64,000 nucleotides of DNA from Torymus aiolomorphi (taxonomy: Eukaryota; Arthropoda; Insecta; Hymenoptera; Torymidae). The notes below the pieces were generated by a model that was given only the letters and a program-made list of their open reading frames with translations, was not told the origin of the DNA and made no database searches. Positions 1 through 13,424 of the stretch are shown one piece after another (position 1 is the first letter of the stretch; every line of letters starts with the position of its first letter). The stretch spans positions 190,148,604 to 190,212,603 of the forward strand of contig CM070873.1 of NCBI GenBank assembly GCA_036365515.1, given 5' to 3'. The position numbers and the translations under genes are program-made.

Positions 1-6
1 ATTAAG

Positions 7-437
7 GTGGGTGATTTCAACCTCCGAGTGCTGTTGCATCCGGGAGCATCCACCATGATGATGGGCACCGTCGGGCTCCAACTAGCCACAGCACTCGGGA
101 AAGATTTCGTAGCGTTCGAGAAACAAGGCGTGAGGCTTGCGGATGGTAGCCGCAGCCCCTTGTTAGGCCACGTCTTTCTCCCACTCACCGTGGGGGGCTT
201 ACTCGCGAAATTAGTGTCGCCATTATGTCCCAGCTCGATGCAGACTGCCACTTAGGGGTCAACTTTGTACGTACATTCAGGGCTGTACTTGACCCGGATA
301 CGGATAGGCTCTTCTGTAAGGACTCAGAAGCCTATGTCGAGCTGGAAGTAGCCAGCTTGACGACCGATCCAAGAGCAGTGGCTGCTATCGGGCTCGAGGA
401 CGCTATGGACCTCAGCGGGCGGAGCTGAATGAAATGG
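7..437 (+). pseudogene. Ty3/gypsy pol N-terminal part (retropepsin-like region), broken
   Basis: Two overlapping frames (7-255 and 225-428) read as the aspartic-protease region before a gypsy RT. The active-site stretch reads LLHPGAS where retropepsins have a D-T/S-G-A core, so the catalytic aspartate is replaced by His. A frame change near 225-255 separates this piece from the next. It lies directly upstream of the RT at 488, in the order expected for a pol polyprotein. The start lies outside the window. The family is assigned from position and the degenerate motif, so the protease identity is moderate. Confidence 0.5.
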
Positions 438-487
438 TAGACGCCATCCTGAGCAAGCTTACGCCAGGCTTGTGATGTGTAAAGGGC

Positions 488-1765
488 GTGGAGCATGAGA
501 TCACTCTGCGGGACACTCGACCAACCAAGCAGGAGCACTATCCAGTCACGGATAAAGTGCAAGAGGAGATGCATCGCCAAGTAAAGGAGATGCTCGAAAA
601 GGGTGTGATCGAGCCCTCCCGAAGCGGTTGGTCGAGCTCCATCGTGATGACCCGGAAGAGTGACGGAACACGGCGGTTCTGTGAAGACCTGCGCAACGTG
701 AACGCAGTCACGGAACCAGATGACTATCCCCTACCGAATATGCAGGATGTTCTACGGAAGTTGAGGAAGGCGAATTTCATCTCTACGCTCGACCTTAAGA
801 GTGCGTACCACCAGATACCTCTGGCGGTGGAAGCGCGACCCATAACAGCCTTTACGGTCCCCGGGATGGGGCTATACCAATTCCGGCGGATGCCGTATGG
901 GCTTACGAATGCGACCGCCACCTTCCAGCGGCTCATAGACCAGGTGCTCGGACCCGAGCTAGAATGGCTAGTAGCCGCTGGATTCACGCTTAATGCAGAT
1001 AAGTGCATTTTCTGCAAACCAGAGATAGCATACCTGGGTTTTGTGGTGAACCGGGACAGCACGAGGCCTAACCCGGCCAAGATCGAACCAATTAGGAAAT
1101 ACCGGGTGCCCCAGAAACTGAAGGCACTGCGGAGGTTCCTAGGCACCACCTCGTGGTATCGGAAGTTCATACCGAACTACGCCACCATCGCTGAGCCGCT
1201 CACGGATCTGACTAAGAAAAACCAGAAGTGTGAGTGGCTCGAAGAGCAGCAGCACGCTTTCGATCTGCTGAGAGCGATGGTGATGACCGCTCTGGTGCTG
1301 CATCGACACCATCCTGAGGGGTTATACATCGTGCAGACGGGCGCGAGTGACGTGGGCCTAGGCGCAGTGCTACTTCAAGAGTTGGAAGGGCAGGAGAGGG
1401 TGATCGAGTTCGCGAGCCGTGTGTTCACATCGGCGGAACGGAATTATACCGTTACCGAGCGGGAGTGCTTCGCGGTAGTATGGGCCATCCAAAAGTTTCG
1501 CCCATACATCGAGTGCTACGAGTTTAAGGTAGCGACAGACCACAGCAGCTTGCGATGGCTATGCCAACTGAAAAACCCAACGAGCAGGTTGGCTAGTTGG
1601 GCATTGAAGCTGCAAGGCCACAAGTTCACCGTGGAACACCGCGAAGACGCCTTGAACCACGTGGGAGACGCCCTCTCTCGTATGTATGAGGATGAGGATG
1701 GGCTAGAAGTCGCTGCGGTGTCGTGGTTCGCCAACACCGAGGACACGTGCTATCAGGAGTGGTGA
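488..1765 (+). pseudogene. pol: Ty3/gypsy reverse transcriptase-RNase H, catalytically dead
   Basis: A 425-codon stretch reads as the gypsy RT palm followed by RNase H. The RT part shows the substrate-binding block, LDLKSAYHQIPL (first catalytic Asp) and FRRMPYGLTNATATFQ. It then jumps from LIDQVLGPELEW straight into LVAAGFTLNADKC, so the segment that should carry the YxDD box (around base 965) is deleted in frame. The connection domain follows (LGTTSWYRKFIPNYA). RNase H begins around base 1325 with QTGASDVGLGAVL; the usual first Asp (TDAS) is Gly. The later TERECFAVVWAI and ATDHSSLRWL blocks remain. The frame ends at an in-frame TGA (1763-1765), after which the same frame continues into integrase. 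It cannot polymerise DNA. Confidence 0.92.
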
Positions 1766-3111
1766 GCCAAGATTAAAGAGCAGCCCTATGACTACCCCAC
1801 CTACAAACTCGTAGCAGGCAGCCTCTATCGGTACCGCCCCAACTCAGAGGTAGACTCAACCCTCAGCGACGATAACGATGCCTGGGAGCTGGTGGTACCA
1901 GAAGAACATCGTCGCGAGGTGTTGCAGGTATGCCACGACGACGCCACCGCTGGATATCTCGGCTGGGAGAAGACGTTCGCCAGAGTCGCTCTGCGCTACT
2001 ACTGGCCGCGCTACTATGCGGAAACGAAGGAGTACGTGCGAAACTGCGAGACGTGCCAGCGCTTCAAGGTGGAGCAAAGGACTCCAGCCGGCCTCATGGG
2101 GCACCGCGTAATCGATAAACCCTGGCAGGTCGTAGCTGGAGACATTATCGGACTGTTGCCTCGAAGCTCCAAAGGTTGCGAGTACATCCTGGTGTTCCAA
2201 GACCTCTTTATCAGGTGGGTGGAGGCATTCCCCATACGCAAAGCAAACGCCAAGGCGGTAATAGCGGAACTGAGTCGGAAGGTCTTTCTTCGATTCGGTT
2301 GCCCGGAAGTCTTCCTGTCTGACAACGGCACAGAGTTTAAGAACCATGCCGTGGAAGACTTCCTGCGGGAGCGCGGTGTCACACTCACACTCCTCCCTAT
2401 CACCCTCAGGCTAACCCGGTAGAAAGAGGCAACCGTATCCTAAAGACGATGGTCGCCTACTATCTTAAGGAGCGGCATAGTACATGGGACGGGAAGCTTC
2501 CGGAACTTCTCTTCGCCCTGAATACGGCTGAGCAACGTTCTACCGGGATGAGCCTGGCCCTAATGCTCTATGGGAGACAGCCAGAACCTCCTGGCACGCA
2601 ACGGAGGATGCAAGAGGTAGCCGCAGACGCCCCGGCTCAAGAAGAAAGTTTGGCTCGCTGGAAGAAGCGAATGGCGGCCCTACCAGAGTTACACGCGCGC
2701 GCCGCTTCGAGAGCGCGCGCGGCTCAAGAACGCCAAGCCGGATATTATGACGCCGGCAGGCGCGAGCCAACTTTCAAACCAGGTGACAGAGTGTGGAAGC
2801 GCAGCCATCCCCTATCCTCGGCCGCCAAGGGCATTGCGGCGAAGCTAGCGCCAAAGTTCGAAGGTCCATATTGGATTACGGTTGCCCTTGGACCGAACAC
2901 CTACAGATTGGTAGGCGACGGCGGTGAGGTAGAAGAGGTGGTGGCTGCGGAACAGCTGAAAGCTACCACTCTGTTCCGCCAGAACCCGAAGAGACGGAGG
3001 GGACGATCGAAGCGAAGGCCGCGCCCACGAGCGAGCCCCCCGGCGACGCCCCTACGGACGAAACGCTTCCGAGGAGACGCCGGAGGCCCCCGAGTGCTCG
3101 AGCAGTGGTAG
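1766..3111 (+). pseudogene. pol: Ty3/gypsy integrase with C-terminal domain, frameshifted
   Basis: The RT frame continues past the TGA at 1763 into the integrase. The zinc domain reads HDDATAGYLG...CETCQRFK; the second zinc His of the H-x3-H pair is Tyr. The catalytic core shows GDIIGLLP (first Asp) and SDNGTEF (second Asp). A frameshift near 2395 moves the reading to another frame, where NPVERGNR supplies the expected Glu region and LFALNTAEQRSTG follows. A basic C-terminal region (FKPGDRVWK, FEGPYWI) ends at the TAG at 3109-3111. At least one stop and one frameshift make this copy non-functional. Confidence 0.9.
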
Positions 3112-3374
3112 TAGACCCACTCGAGCAGACCCCGGTGTCACCGCCCGCCTCACCTCCTCCACGGAGGGGACGCGGAAGACCCGCGGGAGCCCGAGCAGTG
3201 GTAGTAGACTCACTCGGGCCGAATCTGGTGGCCCCATCCGCCCAAGCCCAACCGCAGCGAGGACGCGGGCGCCCTAAAAAGCCACCTGACACTTCCGCTT
3301 TCTTACTTCGCGGACGGTGGGAAACCACAGCGAGCCTGCGACGTCTAAAATACCAACATCCGCACCCACGTTAG
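3040..3374 (+). pseudogene. AT-hook tail of the gypsy pol protein, out of frame
   Basis: A different frame from the integrase end encodes a Pro/Arg-rich tail made of three similar units. Each starts with a basic block (RRRRRPPS, RRGRGRPAG, QRGRGRPKK), and the first two continue with ARAVVVD-S/P-L. The GRGRP cores match AT-hook minor-groove binding motifs. At DNA level the repeat shows as two copies of gagcagtggtagtagac about 97 bp apart. The frame opens upstream of 3050 and ends at 3374, 75 bp before the LTR, so a frameshift probably separated it from integrase. Whether it steers integration is inference. Confidence 0.6.
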
Positions 3375-3439
3375 ACTTTACCTCCTTATTTCAGCGCCCT
3401 CTCTTTCCTCGACGTAACGCCCGAGGGGACGTCAAATCT

Positions 3440-3449
3440 GGGTGGGGGG
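3440..3449 (+). promoter_or_regulatory. Polypurine tract of the gypsy element
   Basis: A G-rich run (GGGTGGGGGG) lies immediately before the TG that opens the 3' LTR, where the plus-strand primer of an LTR retrotransposon is expected. Confidence 0.6.
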
Positions 3450-4708
<1,259 letters not shown>

Positions 4709-5800
4709 ATATTGTATAAGATATCAACCTAACCTTGTTATTTAGATATATGGGGATATCTCTAGAACTTTTACTTTTCATAGTATGGCAATTTTCCAGA
4801 TCTTTTTAATAAGAAATATATACTTTCGGCAACGCAAATAAGTAAAAGTAAATGTTTTTCAAATGTTCCACGCATAAAAAGATCGTTCCAGTTACGTATA
4901 AAGTGATGAGAACGCGGAAATGTACTAAATTAACTCATTTCGCTGCGGTCATTGACGATATTTTTTACAGTATTTACTATGTAAAAACTGTAACGAAGTT
5001 TTTTATTCATTAAGACTATCATATTACAATAATTAGTATTATATTTAAGTAGAAAAACCTTATTTCAGAGGTGTGCCTGCAATACAATAGAAATCAAGAA
5101 TATAGAAAGTATGGTCAGTGATTTTTCAAAAATAAATATTTTTGTAGTAATTCTGTTCTATATATTTTAACGTGAAGTTTTTTTTTTAATCTGGCTCACA
5201 GTTTTCATTTTTTATTAAAAATACAATAATTTTATTTGTTGCACGTGTGTGTGTGCCACACATGGTTTAAAAGTTATACGGCTTCAAGAAATTACTTCTC
5301 AAGCATAACTCATTTAAAAAAACTAGATTTTTGATAAGCACACGCTGAATTTCGAATTTTTATGTCCAAAAGCCAGCGTAATCACTACTTTAATATTTCA
5401 AAAAGAGGTAGTTAAATTGTTAAAGTGATATATACAAATTTAATAGCATTTTGATACGATTAAAATAAATAAGTTCATCATTTATATTAGTAAGCAATTT
5501 TTTTCGATATACTAGGCCGTAAAATTTGATTTTACAGACTTATTTGAGAGTGTAAAATGCGATTTCCTGTATCTGGAACTGAGTGCGTGCAATTGCATTT
5601 TTATTTGCGCAAATGAGTCGGTAAAAACGAATTTCGCGCTAAGTATATATAAAAAATTAGTGTTCGTTACTTAGTCGAGCGACACTTAGAACGGCTTCAC
5701 CGGTTTTCGTGCACTGCGATCACTACTCGGTTCCTGAAATAGCATTTTGCGTACTAGTGACGAATGATACTATTTTACTGTGAATGAATAGTACATTATT
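4709..5800. other. AT-rich stretch without recognisable gene
   Basis: No reading frame of note and no recognisable protein. A TATATAAAA at about 5645-5655 followed by a short CG-containing stretch resembles a TATA promoter, but no downstream coding region supports it. Confidence 0.6.
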
Positions 5801-5817
5801 TTATGGTACTGATTGCA

Positions 5818-5960
5818 TAAATCCACCATGTCACACCTATCCGCATTAGCAGTCCATTTTTGCACTGTGCAGTATCGCCCAAGTGACAGCGAGGGTGATA
5901 AGCACCGTTCAATAATGGACTACTTATGTCACGGATAGGCATGATATAAATGCGGATTTA
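5818..5960. repeat. Hairpin repeat (cluster 1, member a)
   Basis: Imperfect inverted repeat. TAAATCC...GTCACACCTATCCG on the left is matched by CACGGATAGGC...GCGGATTTA on the right, and CAGTCCATTTTTG by CAATAATGGACT. Confidence 0.75.
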
Positions 5961-6350
5961 TGCCACGCAGTACTATAGAAGTTTCTCTGTATTTTACGTT
6001 CTTTTAAAAGACCATAGTCAATGCCTAGTAGCAAAAATGGTGCACGTTTTGCAGGTGTAATGATGTGTCACTTTACGCATACTGAACGTGAAGTAAAAAA
6101 TACTGCTTTTCGAATTTGTGCATGGGGATCACTATTTGACTAGCAAAAACTAAATTTAACAGTATTTTTTTATTTAATGTGCAGAATTCACAAAATGATA
6201 ATTTTTTGAGGGAAAAATACCATCATTTTCGCGAATTGTACACCTATACCATGTCGAAAAATACTATTATACCACTCTAACCTCAAAATTACAACTTTGG
6301 TATGATTTTTCGGCGCTCGTGGTATAAAATACCGTTCGAAACTAGTGCTT

Positions 6351-6430
6351 AAGTCGATTATTTAGGTGGTGTGACTTTTTCGCACTCGCTTCGCTCGTGC
6401 AAAAAGTCAGACCAGCTAAATAATCGACTT
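6351..6430. repeat. Hairpin repeat (cluster 1, member b)
   Basis: An 80-bp near-perfect hairpin: AAGTCGATTATTTAG...GACTTTTT pairs with AAAAAGTC...CTAAATAATCGACTT, closed by GCACTCGCTTCGCTCGTGC, itself a small palindrome. The same kind of loop recurs at 27700-28030. Confidence 0.85.
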
Positions 6431-6930
6431 CCCCACCCGTGTCGAATGTACTATTCATTACTCAGCTGTATGCCGTAATATCCTCGCGTAATCTCACGAT
6501 ACTCGGGTCTGTTCTGTTGGCCCTCGTACGCAACTAAAAATCGTACTTTAGATCCTTAATTTTAAAATACTACTATTAAGGAAAACAGAATTAAGCACAG
6601 CCATCGAACCGCAGTTAAAAAAGAAAAAAATGGTTTACCATGGATCTGTAGAAAAGCAAAAAGTCATACAAAGAGAAACTCGTAGTAAGCCACGAAATTG
6701 TAAATGACATATTATATTTTTTTCATGGTTAAATTATGTACAGAGATCTTTATATATCAATATATATATATCTATATATAATTATAATTATATGTAAAAC
6801 TGTTAATTTATGTTTGTATTTTAATGTTTGTTTATTTGACGTTAATTATTTTGACTTAGTTTTTAATATAAAATCTAGTTAAAATTTGTTTAACACCATC
6901 GTTATTTTTTGTACTTTCCCTTTCATAAAC

Positions 6931-6973
6931 ACACACACACACGCGCGCGCTCGCGAACACGCACACACAGACA
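6931..6973. repeat. Short CA/CG simple repeat
   Basis: Imperfect (CA)n/(CG)n tract of about 40 bp in AT-rich DNA. Confidence 0.8.
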
Positions 6974-7328
6974 CATACAACCAAGTAAAAAAGTCGTATT
7001 TTATGCAGATAATATTTGATTTTTTTCTTAAAATTGTACTATGCTGCTTTTATTTTTAACGAAATTAAAAAATGAGTTATGCAAACTTTTTTGTATTGTT
7101 TAATAAATAAGTAAGCCATTCATATTTGTTACAAAGGTGTACTCGAAGAAAAAAATTTTTTTTATTGAAATACCAAATATTAAAAGTTCTGAAGATATTC
7201 CCATATATTCAATATACGCATTAGTCCGTATACAGTAATCATTTACAGGTTATATACAACCATCATTTAGAAGTTATCAAGGAGCTATTCAAGAGTTTTT
7301 ACATCATTAAAATTCGATTTTGAATTGA

Positions 7329-7575
<247 letters not shown>

Positions 7576-8600
7576 GGGTCGTTCCTGTACTTTTTTTAAA
7601 AAGTGTGCGCGGGGGAGTCGTCGATTTTGCCGACGATTTTTTTTATGAAAGTACATATAAAAAAATAGCTTGTGCAAAATTTCAGCCCCTTATCTCATTC
7701 CTAATTCCTGCTAGAATTTTTTTAAATCCTGATTTTAAACTGTTTTTAGCCAGTTTTCAAAAAATTCTAAAAGGCTGAAATTTTAACAAAATGAGGTCGG
7801 TGAGGTCTCATTTTTTTTGTCTTTCTTCAAATTTTAAGAAAAAAATACACTGATATGAAATGATGATTTAGGTTTTATTGGCGATCTGTGATATGGCCAT
7901 TGCATTTCATCATTTTTACATTTTAGGTTCCACATTTTTGAGCTCACTAGATCTCATTTTTTTTGTCTCAACGAGACCTTTAATTTCTTTTTTGAGGACC
8001 TAAATTGATTGAATAGACTTCAAGATACAGCCTTTTGAAGTTGACGTTTTTATCAAAAATCGCGAAAATCAACCGTGTTCATGGTCACAGTGTCAACCGA
8101 ATTTTAATTAAAAATCATTAACAAAAGTATTTTTCATTTGAATATGGTGTTATCTAACTATACTCTTTTCGTATCATAGAAAAAAGTAAAAAAATAATTT
8201 TTTGTCGAGCATTATAATATCTAATTTTTCGATACCTAAAATAATCAAAAATGGCTCTCTACTGACATGAATTCTACCATCTTATAATTATTTTTGACAC
8301 GTATACGTAACATAGATACAAAGGTGATTCCGAGACCTTTAAAATCCGTCGTCGCTGATTTTTCTAGGACCACTAGAGCCAAAGTTATAGCCGTTTTTAT
8401 AAAAAAATATTTTTCAAGTGGCAAAATTAGAGCTTGTGAAATATAGGAAAAGTTTTATTTACAAGATCAACCATAAGTTTGGCATAATTGTCCTAAAAGA
8501 AGTGCTGAGGCTGCATATTTTGAAGATCTTAGGCCGTGTCTACACTATGCGAGAAGCACGTGCGATCAGCCCAAGCGATGCGTGCAAGCCATGCGCGCAT
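7576..8600 (+). repeat. Left long terminal inverted repeat
   Basis: Matches the reverse complement of 13425-14177 with small differences plus one 270-bp block present only here. It contains a GTCGTCGATTTTGCCGACGA-type mini-palindrome near the tip and GGCCGTGTCTACACTATGCG near the inner end. Confidence 0.85.
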
Positions 8601-8712
8601 GCGACGCGAGCAAGCGATAGTAATGGCTTTAGGTTGATTAAATTACCTATGCAGACTTTATAGATAATTAAAGTTGAGAATAAGAATTTAAGTAAAATTT
8701 TTTTTGTAATAT

Positions 8713-8896
8713 TCATTTTATTTTAACTATTTTATAATCATTATCAAACGAAGTAAGTTTTGCTTTTAATGTTGATTTATGAATGGGTATAAAGCAGTGA
8801 TATTTTCTTGTATTCTGTATAGTTCTGGTCAATTCAAAACGGCATTCTAGTACTTTACGCCTTTTCTCAATTGTTTCTTGACTCACCCAAATAGAT
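8713..8896 (-). pseudogene. Transposase-like gene, exon 4 (C-terminal)
   Basis: After an acceptor ending TTTTTAG (8897-8898 on minus), the exon reads SIWVSQETIEKRRKVLECRF and runs to a stop at 8713. It joins in phase to exon 3 across an intron of about 100 bp (8897-8998). Lys/Arg-rich end, no recognised domain. Confidence 0.6.
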
Positions 8897-8998
8897 CTAA
8901 AAACCAAATATTCTATATTTTAATAACACATAATGATTTATTATTCAAATACATAATCAAATAATATAGTCAAAAAATCTAAATTATATTATTTTTAC

Positions 8999-9220
8999 CT
9001 TATTCCATCAATATTTTCACTAACGTAATCATACATGTCTTTTGGATTTAAAATTGGTTTTTCTGATGTTCTTTGTAAGGATGCCCTGCGTACTGTTCGT
9101 TTAACCACTGCTCCACATCCATCACACGGACTTTTCCCATGGCTAGTAGAAAAAAAGTTGTGCGACTTAACTTTTAAGCCAAAATCCTCCTCATGATGGC
9201 AGATATTAATGAAATTGTTC
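8999..9220 (-). pseudogene. Transposase-like gene, exon 3
   Basis: The acceptor TTTACTGTAG precedes NNFINICHHEEDFGLKV, and SHGKSPCDGCGAVVKR follows. The exon ends at AAG/GTAAAA (donor 8998-8997). The F-x-x-S-HGK-x-x-x-DG-x-G-x-x-x-KR block resembles a signature I recall from uncharacterised arthropod and cnidarian transposon proteins; I cannot name the superfamily. It joins in phase to exon 2, whose last residues are QYKNK. Confidence 0.7.
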
Positions 9221-9645
9221 CTACAGTAAATAAATACTATCTTGAAGGTAAAAATTATAAAAAATAAAATAAATCTATTTAATATTGTGTACATAATAAT
9301 ACAAATTATTTGAAGTTGCATGGTAGAAGTTGTTGCTTTTTTTAAATTTGATATACAGAAAAAATAAAGAACTATTTTAGTAATTTTATCTTTAAAGCTG
9401 TTTTCTACATAATGTAAAATTTTAACTCGGGTGTAACCTGCAGGTCCAGGATCTTTATGGATTTTGATGTTCTGGGTCTCAAAATAGTTTTTCACACAAA
9501 TTAAATATACTTTCAGAATATTACTTTGACATATTCTTAATAATTAAAATTAAATTTTTTCAGGTCCTTTAATGAACAAAAATCTAAAGGTGTCTATTTT
9601 GTTCATATAATACGTATTAATATACTACAATAAAAGTACTCTTAC

Positions 9646-10669
9646 TTGTTTTTGTATTGGGTAGATGCTCCATCTGACATATAATGTACATTCTCAATAA
9701 ACGGAAAATCTCGTTTTAGAAGTGCAATGAGTTGCCCTTGAAAAGTGTTAACTGCACAAGCATCATGTTTTAAACAATCACTAATAATACATACAGATAA
9801 GGTTTGTAATTTGTCGTTATTGTCTTCTTTATAATACACTACAAACGGGTGTACAGTTGCTTGTGTATTATTAAAATAAAATGCTTCGATCGAGTCTTGA
9901 CAAACAGATAAGAAATTTTTCAGCAAAATCTTGAAGTATAATACATGTATCTGGAGTAATAATTGTTTTGCAATGTTTTAAATAACATTTTTGCATTTCA
10001 GTCACATAATGATGCTTTGTTAACTCCCATAAGTCATTGGCTAAATTTATAATAAAATTTCTTGTAGGTTCTTTTACCATAATAAGACTGACTCTATTAT
10101 TAGATTGTGATTCAGCATTATTTACCCAATTATGATATTCAATCTCTGAAACATCTTCGCATGAGCTTGATTCCAATATTTTCAGAATTTCTGCTTTACC
10201 AGGACAGTTTTCACAAAGATGTAGCATACAATCGCTCCAATCTGTTGAACAAACACAATCATTTAAAATTACTCGGTAGGCTAAATTTTTGTTGATGGCA
10301 GACAATTTTAATTTGACATTTTGGTGTATAGGACATACACAAATTTCATGTGTACCAGGTGCTCCAGCACTAATACATTCTTTTGGCCTTAAAGAAGCAA
10401 ATATACTGAAACCTGGTTTGCGCTGATCTTTAAGATGCTGTTCATATTCTTTTTCCACCCAATTGTTGTATAGATCTTCAAATCATACATCAACAGTCTT
10501 TTTTGTAACTTCTCTGTGATATTAGTAATAGGATTTTTAACACTGATGCAATCTTTAATGCCGCTATATATTCTACTATTGTTTTCATCTCTATAATACT
10601 GAGTTACAGATTCTCTAACTTCATTAGAATGAATGTTGTACATTTTACGCTTAATAGTTCCTAAGACAC
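9646..10669 (-). pseudogene. Transposase-like gene, exon 2 (core), two frameshifts
   Basis: Begins after the acceptor TTTTTCCAG (10670) and ends at the donor GTAAG (9645-9641). Blocks in order: VLGTIKRKMYN, RPKECISAGAPGTHEICVC, IHQNVKLKLSA, a Cys-rich stretch, NNTQATVHPFVVYY, and MSDGASTQYKNK at the end. SDGASTQYKNK is probably a catalytic-Asp block of an RNase H-like fold. Frame breaks occur near 10490 and near 9922 (the latter at an A-run), so the exon reads in three frames. Frames join sensibly across both breaks, indicating a once-intact gene. Confidence 0.75.
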
Positions 10670-11603
10670 CTGGAAAAATATATTTTGAAATTAATTTCAA
10701 ATAGTGTATACTTAATCACAAAGTAAAATCATAATAACAATATTATTATTTTTAATTTAACGATTATCAAGACGATAAAATTTAGCTCAATGTTTATTCT
10801 ATTTTAATTACTATGACTTGTTATATTGGAAGAAAAGAAATAGTTTAGAATTAATTAATTTTTTTATTTTTTATTTTTTATATTAATTTTAATAGTTCTT
10901 TTAAAATCCAATAATTACTTTATTATTTTTTATCTAATAATGAATAACGAAGGGTACCCCGTGTTAAGATAGGCAAAATGCCACTATTAATGAAAGCGAA
11001 AAATGACAGTGATTTCATAGAAGTATACTAAAAAAAGAATTTTCTACGATTTTTCCGGGGACCTATCTCCCCTCCTTATACCAGTAAGGCCTAAAAATCG
11101 CATTTTTTGGAAATTATTTTTTTCTCCCGTTCCTCAATGTTAAAAAATTAAAAAAAAATATGAGATTACAGCTTGTAAACAGAGAGAACATTGAGATTTC
11201 TCAAATATAGATTCTTTCTAATTAAATCGGATTTCATTTAAATGTTTAAATTACAATTCATGTATTATTTTACTGAATCCGTAAACAATACTTAAGCAAT
11301 ACGTAAGCAATACGTAAGTAATACATAAATAATAATACTTAAGTAATAATACATGAGTAATATAAATAAATAATTATAAGGATTTTAAATTAAATATTTT
11401 ATAGGGGTACCCTTTATCATTATAGTTGCTTGAACAAAAATTACATAGATTTTAATAAATTAAACTAAAATTTTCTATTAATAATTCTCAAGTGTAATAT
11501 AATATATGTAACCTAATGTATAAAGGATTATCGATTCTATATGTTTACACTATGTCTATAATCAAGATATTAACAATTTATTACAACCCATTTTTTAACA
11601 TAC

Positions 11604-12507
11604 CTACAGTAATTTTAAGTTATTTTGCTTTATTAAACATATAACGTGAACATTGGAAATAATGTTTTGCTTGTTCAAATTTCCAATGATTTGGAAGTAA
11701 TGTCAATAACGATATTTTTTTACCAAAATTAGTTTCTTCATTATAACACTTAATTATGTTTCCAATCATTCCGTGAAATGACATACTATCCTCTTGTAGC
11801 TGTTTAAGATTGCATTGAGTTGGCAAATTAAGATTCAATGTTTTATTAACTGTTGTACAAAATTTCGTATTCATTGATTCTAAAACACTGCATGTTTTAT
11901 TTTCCAAGCGATAATCACTAAGTTTCTCTCATTTAAGAGGAGGTTCACCAAATCCATCGAGCATTTTATTTAAACGTTGAAATCCTTGGCTCAATATTAT
12001 ATCTTCTGAACTTTCTGATGTACACACTTGGCTACTTGAAGAAACTTGACTACTTGAAAAAAGCTACTCATTATTATTTACGTTTAAACCATCATTCCCA
12101 GTGTTTTCATCTTTTTCTGCATTTTTTGTTATTATTGATGTAATTTTGAACTCGCAGTTTTTACAGTACTTATTACCTGGATCTAAATTTATATTACAAA
12201 TGTTACGAAATTTATCACATTTATCAGCACTAATCATTACTAAATTATTCTCAATGGATTTTGAATGATTATTAAAACAATTGCAACACTTCTTTTGTCT
12301 ATTTGTATATCGAGTATCATATTTATGAAGATGATGGTCGCAAATAAATTTATTTTCTACATTAATATCAAAATTTTTAATCCTAAATGATAAATACAGC
12401 TTTAATTCATTACTAAGATTACTAATTAGATTAAGAGATGTATTTCTTGTGTAATGCTCAAAATGACATTTATCATCCTCATGCAATGCACCAATATAGC
12501 ACATCAT
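11604..12507 (-). pseudogene. Transposase-like gene, exon 1 (zinc-binding N-terminus), three stops
   Basis: Starts at MMCYIGALHE (12507). His/Cys pairs (CDHHLHKYD, KKCCNCF, KYCKNCEF) suggest an N-terminal zinc-binding DNA-recognition domain. The same frame continues through stops TAG (12064-12066), TGA (11929-11931) and TAA (11620-11622) into LLPNHWKFEQAKHYFQ and ends at a donor ACTGTAG/GTATG. The intron to exon 2 is about 930 bp (10670-11603). Frame conservation across three stops argues for point-mutation decay rather than chance. Confidence 0.65.
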
Positions 12508-12859
12508 TTTCTTTCAATTCCTGAGAAGATAACACTTACAAAGCACAATTGTACAATTTATAAAACTCAACCGAACCAATACTGATATACTTGGCAATAG
12601 TTCTGCTCAACTACCTTCACAATTCTACTTAGAAATATTCATTTCATTTTTTATTGTAACTTGGACTCATTGTTTAAGGACATTCCGTGCCGTGTGTCGT
12701 GTAACGGATGACGGGTTCACGGGTGTCTTGCACAGAAAAATGGATGTCTGTCATCTATTAACTTACGTCAACACATGTTAAATGAAACTATCTATGTATG
12801 TTTCATTTAACCTGAGCTTATACGTATAATGCACGTAAAACTATAGAAAACCTGCATTT

Positions 12860-12985
12860 AAGGCCATGTCTATACTAGGTATGCGAGAAGCGCAACCGGT
12901 GCGCGCATGCGACAAACCATACGTTTTGTACAAAGTACTTGAAATACTTAAAATGATAAATAATATCGTTGTATACGACTAAACG
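12860..12985. repeat. Internal partial copy of the TIR inner end
   Basis: AGGCCATGTCTATACTAGG... through AAAATGATAAATAATATC resembles, in inverted orientation, the right-arm inner segment around 13370-13495. Confidence 0.6.
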
Positions 12986-13330
12986 TAAACGTGAATTTAT
13001 ATTATTAGGGTTTGTCAGCGAGAAGAAATAAACGGGAAAATTAGACTTCAAGAGTCTATGCAACCAACTCTACTCGAAAGTGAAAGTTGATTGCAGAAAA
13101 AGGTATGAACGCTTATGCGTACGAGTAAACAGGCAATAAGGCATTGTATAGGTAAAACGGAAAGTGGTAAGGTAAAAGGAATGTGCATAAAGCACGTGGC
13201 GACTAGGCGCCACAGGACCCTATTTAAGCCCGCTGTGTGATGTTTTTCATAGTGGGAGCGCATCGGACGCTTGCCATCTAGCGGGCACTTTGGATACTTC
13301 AATCCCGAACAATCGTAGTAGATCAGTTAG
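12986..13330. other. Unassigned transposon interior
   Basis: A GC-richer stretch between exon 1 and the right TIR. It holds a TATTTAAG (about 13224) and could contain the promoter of the minus-strand gene, but nothing specific supports this. Confidence 0.35.
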
Positions 13331-13424
13331 TAGATCTATATTTAGCGATAAATAATATCGTCAATAATATCGTAGTGAAATGATATTATTTATCATTTTA
13401 AGTATTTTAAATATTTTGTCCAAC

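Noticed and set aside
5640..5760. TATATAAAA promoter-like sequence
   Set aside because: No downstream gene; AT-rich DNA yields such matches by chance.
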